A stretch of DNA of 11,057 bases from an uncultured Cytophagales bacterium (GTDB taxonomy: Bacteria > Bacteroidota > Bacteroidia > Cytophagales > Amoebophilaceae): assembly GCA_905479855.1 (NCBI GenBank), contig CAJQOF010000081.1:1-11057 (forward strand). The letters run 5' to 3'. The notes below the pieces were generated by a model, which saw only the letters and a list, made by a program, of their open reading frames with translations, was not told where the DNA came from and did not search any database. Made by a program: the position numbers and the translations under genes. This document shows positions 5,985 to 11,057 of the stretch, piece by piece (the stretch's first letter is position 1; each line of letters starts with the position of its first letter).

Positions 5985-7787
5985 TTAGGTCTTGTTACAG
6001 CAGGGGCTCTCTTTGTAGGCCAGTGCCACATCTTTGCCACAAAAGGCCATAGAAACTTGCAAGATGGACTTTACGTGGACATGTTCTTTGGCCTTGGCCG
6101 TATAATTCTTCTCTATTATTTGCGCTAACCCAGACTTAGCCTCCGCCTCAAGGTTTTCTAGCTCCTTGCTTACCTTATACTCAATAACAAACGCCTGTTC
6201 ACCCCCTTTATCGACTTTAGGAATCAACATCACATCAGGTCTACCCGCTCCACTTTCCCGTTCGCTCTCTACGGTGTACTTAGCAGACAGGACAGTCAAC
6301 AAGCAAAACATAAACCCGTTATAAAACACCTCGCCGTTCTTCTTGCCTGTTTGGAAGAAACTAGCGGCAACAGCTAGTAGGGTACGTAGTTCTTCTTCAA
6401 ATTTCTCAATTTCCCCTGCTGCCAATAAGCTCATCAAGCTAAACAATTCCTTATCATTAACCTGGAGTTTCTGAGCAAGCCATTTGAGCAACCGTTGCTC
6501 ATAGATGTTCCGCACTTCAAAGTTGGGAATAGAAAGCTTGTAGAGCCCACTGATAGCGTCCCCCTCATCTGGGTTGAGGTAACCAGTAAATAGCAAGAGA
6601 CTGAATAGACCTGGACGGCTAGTAATGTCATCAAAGCTAATTTGTTTCATGATAGGCACTTCAATGCTTTTTCCCGCTACAAGCGCTTGAAGGTCCACCT
6701 GTATGCCATCGGAAAGCAACGCCTGATTAACTAGAGCGGTGCCCCCACTATCTATCCAATAGTGGTCCAGTTTCCCGCTATTTTCCAGGCAATTCATAAT
6801 AGACCAAGGATTGTATATTCGGGTACTTTGTCCTCCTAAAGTATAGCCATTATACCACCGCCTAATCTCTTCTAACTTGGTGCTACAGGATGTCTTGGTC
6901 ATCATCTGCACTACTTCTTCCTCCGTAAATCCATAGGAAGAGCAAAAGGGTTCGTCCAGTAGCGTACACTCACTGGGGTTGTTCAGCCCAGAAAAGAGAC
7001 CTGCCTTAGCAATGCGTAAGATGCCGGTCACTAAGCCTTTCTTAAGATTGGGATTGGACTTCAGGGCGGCCCCAAAGAGTCCTTTAAATAGTTTTAACAC
7101 CTTTTTTAATTCCGCCGGATCTTCTTTCGCCGCTTCAAGATAAATATCATGGATGGGCGTATCATACTCATCGATGAGCAGATATACCGGTTTCCCAAAG
7201 TGCTTCTGGAGGAGTTCGCTTAGAAACTTCAAGCTGTCCTTGAGGGCTGCGGTAGAAATATTCCCACTGAGATAGTTGTCTAGTTCTTGTCGTTGGCGTC
7301 TGGTGAGCCATGGTTGGTTTTCTAGATATCCATACTTATCAAACAATTCCGCAATTGCGCGTTTTAAACCTATTTCTACCGTCTCGTAAGAACTCCCATC
7401 AATCTCCTTTAAGCCAACACTAATCACTGGGAATTTACCTTGGTACCTAGCCATTATCTCTTTGTGTTCAGAAATTCTTAGCGGTTGGAGCTGTTTCTTT
7501 TCATTTGTATCAAAGCCCAAGTCCACTTCCCCCCCAGCAAAAAGCTTTCTATTAAAGCACTCCTCTTCGGGTAATGGCACTCCTTGCTCATCCACTTCAA
7601 TGGCCAGAAAGCGCCCTAGCATGCTCATGTTCATGCTCTTGCCCCAACGCCGCGGCCGGGTGAGCAACACCACTTTATTGCCTTTTTCTAGGAATTCTTT
7701 TACGAACAAACTCTTATCCACAAAGACCGCGCTCTCTAGCAGCAGTTCGCCGAAATCATCGGTGCCTGTCATAATCACTGGATCCAT
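5985..7787 (-). CDS. AAA-ATPase-like protein with C-terminal PD-(D/E)XK nuclease-like domain (DUF1703 type)
   Basis: The 600-residue protein has the plan of the AAA-ATPase_like plus PDDEXK_9 family, abundant in gut Bacteroidota and in some intracellular symbionts. Residues 9-30 give the entry DDFGELLLESAVFVDKS. A degenerate Walker A lies at 43-51 (TRPRRWGKS). The Walker B-like YLLIDEYDTPIHD lies at 202-214. Family markers GILRIAKAGLFSGLNN (255-270), WYNGY (311-315) and YNPWSI (325-330) follow. The C-terminal domain shows GRPDVML (515-521) and VIEYK (534-538), giving the D518 and E536-x-K538 nuclease-type core. Its true biochemical role is not established; links to mobile elements or DNA processing are guesses. 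All motifs and full length look intact, so it is not decaying. It sits between nuoB (59 bases away) and nuoC (38 bases), which suggests an insertion into the nuo operon. Confidence 0.93.
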   Translation of the reverse strand: MDPVIMTGTDDFGELLLESAVFVDKSLFVKEFLEKGNKVVLLTRPRRWGKSMNMSMLGRFLAIEVDEQGVPLPEEECFNRKLFAGGEVDLGFDTNEKKQLQPLRISEHKEIMARYQGKFPVISVGLKEIDGSSYETVEIGLKRAIAELFDKYGYLENQPWLTRRQRQELDNYLSGNISTAALKDSLKFLSELLQKHFGKPVYLLIDEYDTPIHDIYLEAAKEDPAELKKVLKLFKGLFGAALKSNPNLKKGLVTGILRIAKAGLFSGLNNPSECTLLDEPFCSSYGFTEEEVVQMMTKTSCSTKLEEIRRWYNGYTLGGQSTRIYNPWSIMNCLENSGKLDHYWIDSGGTALVNQALLSDGIQVDLQALVAGKSIEVPIMKQISFDDITSRPGLFSLLLFTGYLNPDEGDAISGLYKLSIPNFEVRNIYEQRLLKWLAQKLQVNDKELFSLMSLLAAGEIEKFEEELRTLLAVAASFFQTGKKNGEVFYNGFMFCLLTVLSAKYTVESERESGAGRPDVMLIPKVDKGGEQAFVIEYKVSKELENLEAEAKSGLAQIIEKNYTAKAKEHVHVKSILQVSMAFCGKDVALAYKESPCCNKT

Positions 7788-7846
7788 AATTCTTTTGTTT
7801 TATTGCGTCGCTAATATTGCCCGCTACGTATTGCTTGGCAAAGCAT

Positions 7847-8386
7847 CTAAGCGCAGCTCGTGGTCTTTTGGACTTTTTTGGCCGTATCTGTAGGTTCCAC
7901 TGACGCACTTGGCGGGGTGCCTTTTTCGTTGCGAATCTTTTCTTGCAACTTCAGAAATCCTCCAATAAGCGCCTCGGGGCGTGGGGGGCAGCCGGGTACG
8001 TAGACATCTACGGGGATAATTCTGTCCACCCCCTTTACTACGTGGTAGCCATGCTGCCAATAGGGGCCTCCGCAGTTGGCGCACGAGCCCATGGAGATGA
8101 CGTAGCGGGGTGTAGCCATCTGGTCATAGAGTCGCTTAATTCTATCCGCCATTTTGTAGGTGACGGTGCCAGAAACAATCATTACATCCGCTTGGCGGGG
8201 GGAAGCTCTGGGAATTACCCCCAAGCGGTCTAAGTCATAGTCGGCAGCATAGGTGCCCATCATTTCAATGGCGCAGCATGCCAGCCCAAAGGTCATGGGC
8301 CAGAGCGAGGAGCGTTTGGACCAATTGAGCAGCTCATCGAGCTTAGCGAAGATTACTTCTCCTTCTCCTGTTTTTCCTGGTAGCAT
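7847..8386 (-). CDS. nuoB: NADH-quinone oxidoreductase subunit B (complex I PSST subunit)
   Basis: NuoB carries the terminal iron-sulfur cluster N2, which passes electrons to quinone at the interface with NuoD. All four cluster ligands are visible: the tandem C37-C38 in [11 protein letters not shown]102 in [10 protein letters not shown] and C133 in VPGCPPRPE. The family blocks [19 protein letters not shown] and [20 protein letters not shown] are also present. At 179 residues it is of normal size, with a short low-complexity tail after residue 155. The ATG at 8386 lies inside the end of nuoA, overlapping it by 34 bases. The next methionine is at residue 31 and would remove conserved N-terminal sequence, so the overlap is real and implies coupled translation. 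The next gene on this strand is the ATPase-like gene, not nuoC. Confidence 0.97.
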   Translation of the reverse strand: MLPGKTGEGEVIFAKLDELLNWSKRSSLWPMTFGLACCAIEMMGTYAADYDLDRLGVIPRASPRQADVMIVSGTVTYKMADRIKRLYDQMATPRYVISMGSCANCGGPYWQHGYHVVKGVDRIIPVDVYVPGCPPRPEALIGGFLKLQEKIRNEKGTPPSASVEPTDTAKKVQKTTSCA

Positions 8387-8913
8387 AGGTCTTGGTGGTT
8401 TAGCGGTTGGGCAGCACTATAGGTGCGTTGGTGGGCGGGGGCATAGCGGCTATTCACCTGGTGATAGCACGCCTTGGGCACCGGTGAGGCAAAGTTAGTA
8501 GCAGTGGCCATAGGTTGTATGCCATCGAGGTGGCCTAAACGCCAAACATAGGCTAGCCCTAGGGCGAGCAGCCCAATAAAGAGCATGCCAGAGCCGGCCG
8601 TATAGCTTGCCCACAAGCCACCTGTAGCCTCATTGAGTTCCGGGTTGGCCCATACGGTGGCCCAGGGGAAGAGAAGCACGGTCTCTACTTCAAACAGCAA
8701 AAAGACTAGGCCAATGCCATAATAATGTGTATTCAACTTACCCCAACCGTTGCCTACCGCTTCTTCGCCAGATTCGTAGGTAGGCAGTTGTTCTTTGTTG
8801 GAAGAGGAAGAGTGCAGCAGCGAGCCCATAAAGCTGCTAATGCCTATAAAGAGTAGCCCGCCGGCGATAAAGGTGACTATCTCTAGGAAAGCAACTTGTT
8901 CAATAAGGTGCAT
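8353..8913 (-). CDS. nuoA: NADH-quinone oxidoreductase subunit A (complex I ND3 homologue)
   Basis: NuoA is a small membrane-arm subunit next to the quinone site and the first proton path. Three hydrophobic helices appear at about residues 8-32, 64-86 and 104-124. The loop between helices 1 and 2 has the conserved [15 protein letters not shown] (45-59), and helix 2 has FEVE (74-77), equivalent to the usual FDVE, followed by LFPW. In place of the mitochondrial ND3 loop cysteine there is serine (YESG). The 186-residue protein is longer than Escherichia coli NuoA (147) owing to a hydrophilic tail of about 60 residues after helix 3, ending in KQEKEK. The nuoB start lies within that tail. Upstream, the macro-domain gene ends 7 bases before this start, with tandem stops TGATAA. 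Confidence 0.95.
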   Translation of the reverse strand: MHLIEQVAFLEIVTFIAGGLLFIGISSFMGSLLHSSSSNKEQLPTYESGEEAVGNGWGKLNTHYYGIGLVFLLFEVETVLLFPWATVWANPELNEATGGLWASYTAGSGMLFIGLLALGLAYVWRLGHLDGIQPMATATNFASPVPKACYHQVNSRYAPAHQRTYSAAQPLNHQDLCYQEKQEKEK

Positions 8914-8920
8914 GCGTTTA

Positions 8921-9814
8921 TCAGTCGTTGTTTACTTCAAGCGGGGTCCAATTGTTGAGGATAATAGACATCTTGCTGGTTGTGTTTTCATCTCGGAACT
9001 GCTTAATGCCCTCGTACATGCCCTCATACATGGCAGCGATGAATTCGTTCTTGGTGAAACTTTTCCCGGTATAATCAGCATTGGCGGCTAGCCCGGTTGA
9101 TAGGGCCGGTAGCACGATATACTCAAAAGGTTTAGGTATAGGATAATCCACATCAGGCGTATATGTTATAACTTCACTATTGATTAACATGTTATAGTAA
9201 AGCATTTTTATCTTCCCTTTTGCTGTTTGAAGAGAAGTGGTGGCAGTAGCCTTAGGGCCTACGGCGTGGAAAAAAAGTTCAGTCGCCATTTCAGGTAAAA
9301 TGTGATCAGTGCACTCATTATACCCCTCCGATATCACATAATCACCCTCTGCCACTTTTTCAGTAGGATCGTATGTTGCCCCGTTAGATTTTGTCAATCG
9401 CAACCAATTTTTATAGATACCCAAAAAATTTGCATAACGAGCCAGGGCATGGTTTAGCCCTTTTCCTCCAAAGGTGATGCTTTCATCACTTGCATTTACT
9501 GTGACACAGGCATTGAAATAGTATCCATTTTCATCCCCTTTGTTCACTTTTAATTCAATTAACCAATTAAAATTGGGCGTAACCCGCACTGCTGCTTTGG
9601 ATACTTTTCCCTTTTCGGGGCTGTTATTCTCGAGCGCATTAAACCACTTCTTGAGTTCAGGAGAGAGATAGTACGCAACAGGGTGTTGGGAGGGAGAATT
9701 TTGCTGCTCCTTGCTATTGGGGTTTCCTATATCGTTGCTTGTAGCTTTTGTTTTCTGAGGGGCAAAGCAAGCAGTGGCGATTAGCAAAAGGAATAAGGAT
9801 AGTATCCGCTTCAT
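8921..9814 (-). CDS. Lipoprotein with a macro (ADP-ribose-binding) domain
   Basis: Residues are counted from the ATG at 9814 (297 residues). MKRILSLFLLLIATAC is a lipoprotein signal with the cysteine at 16. An ATG at 9838 would add eight residues and is possible. After a polar linker, residues about 85-280 show macro-domain landmarks in order: VTVNASDESITFGGKGLNHAL (104-124, split as VNASDE and GGKGLNHAL), corresponding to the usual VNAAN and GGGVxxAI; GDYVISEGYN (157-166), like GEAVITPGYN; FFHAVGP (181-187), like VIHTVGP; and VLPALSTGL (234-242), like AFPAISTGI. Macro domains bind ADP-ribose or remove it from proteins. The fourth residue of the NAAN motif is Asp here. Whether the domain still binds or hydrolyses is unknown. 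Export outside the cytoplasm suggests an action on host or extracytoplasmic ADP-ribose signals, which is inference. It ends 7 bases before nuoA. Confidence 0.75.
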   Translation of the reverse strand: MKRILSLFLLLIATACFAPQKTKATSNDIGNPNSKEQQNSPSQHPVAYYLSPELKKWFNALENNSPEKGKVSKAAVRVTPNFNWLIELKVNKGDENGYYFNACVTVNASDESITFGGKGLNHALARYANFLGIYKNWLRLTKSNGATYDPTEKVAEGDYVISEGYNECTDHILPEMATELFFHAVGPKATATTSLQTAKGKIKMLYYNMLINSEVITYTPDVDYPIPKPFEYIVLPALSTGLAANADYTGKSFTKNEFIAAMYEGMYEGIKQFRDENTTSKMSIILNNWTPLEVNND

Positions 9815-9853
9815 GTTTTCTAAGTTTTTATGGATCATAAATTTTTTCTGCGG

Positions 9854-9861
9854 CAAAGTTA
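9854..9861 (-). promoter_or_regulatory. Bacteroidota -7 promoter element (TAnnTTTG)
   Basis: On the minus strand the eight bases read TAACTTTG, an exact match to the TAnnTTTG -7 element of the Bacteroidota housekeeping sigma factor. It lies in the short gap between the yifB-type gene and the macro-domain gene, about 40 bases before the ATG at 9814, which would give a leader of about 35 bases. The upstream -33 TTG element is weak: the nearest TTG is about 29 bases away, not the usual 19-21. If active, it would drive the macro gene and probably nuoA, nuoB, the ATPase gene and nuoC. Confidence 0.45.
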
Positions 9862-9919
9862 CGGAGATCTGCTAAAACGCATTGAAGAGGCAACTCTGGC
9901 ACGCACAAAGCCTTCCACG

Positions 9920-11057
9920 CTAGGTGCCCCAATTATCTCTATCCAAACTTCGGAAGAAGATCGCCTCGCCCAGGTGCATTTCTGTGATGTGCTCATCACC
10001 GGCGAGGTCAGCAATGGTGCGGGATACTTTGAGAATGCGGTCGTAGGCGCGGGCAGAGAGGCCTAGCTTTTCCGTAACGTCCTTTAGTAATTGATGGCCA
10101 GCTTTGGGAATGGGGCATACCTTTTTTACCATGGCGGGAGGCATCAAGGCATTGGCATAAATGTTTTTGAAGTTCTTAAAGCGCTCTTGCTGAATGGCTC
10201 TTGCTTTTACTACGCGCGCTCTGATAACGCTACTCTTATCTTTTTTGGGGTTGTCTTCTGCCATTCGCTCGAACGAAACCGGCATTACTTGCAGGTGCAG
10301 GTCAATGCGGTCTAGCAGCGGGCCGCTGATCTTGTTAAGATAGCGCTGCACGGTGGCAGTATCACACATGCATTCTTTGGTGGGGTGGATGTAGTAGCCG
10401 CAGGGGCAGGGGTTCATGCTGGCAATAAGCATAAAGCTGGCGGGGAAGTTGACGGCTAATTTGGCGCGTGAAATTACAACTTCGCGGTCTTCTAGCGGCT
10501 GGCGCATGACCTCCAGCGCCGATCTTTTGAACTCTGGCAGCTCGTCCAAAAAGAGCACCCCATTGTGCGCCAAAGAAATTTCGCCAGGCTGGGGTATGCT
10601 CCCTCCTCCTACCAGCGCAGCATCGCTAATCGTGTGGTGGGGCGCGCGAAAGGGCCTAACCGTCATTAATCCATTTTGCTTGCCTAATTTGCCCACCACC
10701 GAGTAGATCTTCGTGGTTTCCAAGGATTCTTCCAGCGTAAAAGGTGGTAGAATAGAGGGGATACGTTTGGCCAACATGGTCTTACCCGAACCAGGGGGGC
10801 CAATCATCAGCGCATTGTGGTTGCCTGCGGCAGCAATTTCCAGGGCACGCTTGGTGGTTTCTTGCCCTTGCACATCAAAAAAATCGAGGTCAAACTCCCC
10901 AGTGCTCTGCGCAAAAAGGGCGCGGGTGTCTACTAGAGCAGGGGCTATGGTTTTGGTGCCGTTGAAGAATGCAATGGCTTCTTCGATGTGCTTTACGGGG
11001 ATAACATTAAGATCACTGACAATGGCAGCTTCATCAGCATTGTCTTGGGGCAGCAAA
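9920..11057 (-). CDS. YifB/ComM-family Mg-chelatase-like AAA+ ATPase, N-terminus cut by window edge
   Basis: About 378 residues of the C-terminal part are present; the coding frame runs off the right edge, so the first visible residue is internal. The remaining sequence has LPQDNADEAAIV and the VIPVKHIEEAIAFFNG block that ends the N-terminal domain. It then has Walker A GPPGSGKT (86-93), the family block RAPHHTISDAALVGGG (137-152), Walker B GVLFLDELPEF (166-176), and a cysteine group in NPCPCG plus ECMCD (216-220 and 228-232) that suggests a small metal site. The C-terminal helical Mg-chelatase domain ends normally at DRDNWGT. In gamma-proteobacteria ComM is a branch-migration helicase in natural transformation, and YifB-like proteins are widespread in Bacteroidota; the role here is inferred. 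The stop at 9920 lies about 105 bases before the macro gene start. Confidence 0.95.
   Translation of the reverse strand, partial: LLPQDNADEAAIVSDLNVIPVKHIEEAIAFFNGTKTIAPALVDTRALFAQSTGEFDLDFFDVQGQETTKRALEIAAAGNHNALMIGPPGSGKTMLAKRIPSILPPFTLEESLETTKIYSVVGKLGKQNGLMTVRPFRAPHHTISDAALVGGGSIPQPGEISLAHNGVLFLDELPEFKRSALEVMRQPLEDREVVISRAKLAVNFPASFMLIASMNPCPCGYYIHPTKECMCDTATVQRYLNKISGPLLDRIDLHLQVMPVSFERMAEDNPKKDKSSVIRARVVKARAIQQERFKNFKNIYANALMPPAMVKKVCPIPKAGHQLLKDVTEKLGLSARAYDRILKVSRTIADLAGDEHITEMHLGEAIFFRSLDRDNWGT

Noticed and set aside
8914..8920. Possible internal promoter or terminator between the macro gene and nuoA
   Set aside because: Seven bases are too few, and no hairpin with a T-run is visible nearby.

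Overview
The window looks like Bacteroidota DNA, probably from a host-associated or endosymbiont-like lineage; this is inference, not proof. Pointers are: bacterial complex I genes with separate nuoC and nuoD, lipoprotein signal peptides, starts without clear Shine-Dalgarno sequences, and an exact TAnnTTTG promoter element. Pointers to a host-associated life are an ankyrin-repeat protein, an AAA-ATPase-like/PD-(D/E)XK (DUF1703 type) protein and a macro-domain lipoprotein. Base composition seems near 50% GC by eye, higher than I recall for Amoebophilus or Cardinium, so I do not name a genus.

Left part (1-4122): an ankyrin-repeat gene runs on + and is cut by the window edge; its first visible codons look like a lipobox. 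It ends three bases from the end of a convergent block on the minus strand. In transcription order that block holds a PmtA-like methyltransferase with a lipoprotein-type N-terminus (3985-3353), a small unknown lipoprotein (3283-2591), prfB with its programmed +1 frameshift (2568-1482) and an Lrp/AsnC regulator (1451-954). A 137-base divergent gap (3986-4122) separates the block from nuoD; I see no convincing promoter in it.

Middle part (4123-8913): the first four subunits of respiratory complex I are present but not in the usual continuous nuoABCD order. On the minus strand come nuoA and nuoB (overlapping by 34 bases), then a 600-residue ATPase/nuclease-like gene, then nuoC. nuoD lies beyond nuoC on the opposite strand, so nuoC and nuoD converge. 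All four Nuo proteins look intact.

Right part (8914-11057): a lipoprotein containing a recognisable macro (ADP-ribose-binding) domain sits 7 bases upstream of nuoA and is preceded by a good Bacteroidota -7 element, so it may lead a macro-nuoA-nuoB-ATPase-nuoC transcript. A YifB/ComM-type AAA+ protein runs off the right edge.

No tRNA, rRNA, CRISPR array, insertion sequence or attachment site was seen, and no stretch longer than about 140 bases lacks a gene. The most notable points are the macro-domain lipoprotein linked to the complex I genes, the lipobox on a methyltransferase that needs cytoplasmic SAM, and the split and inverted nuo gene order.
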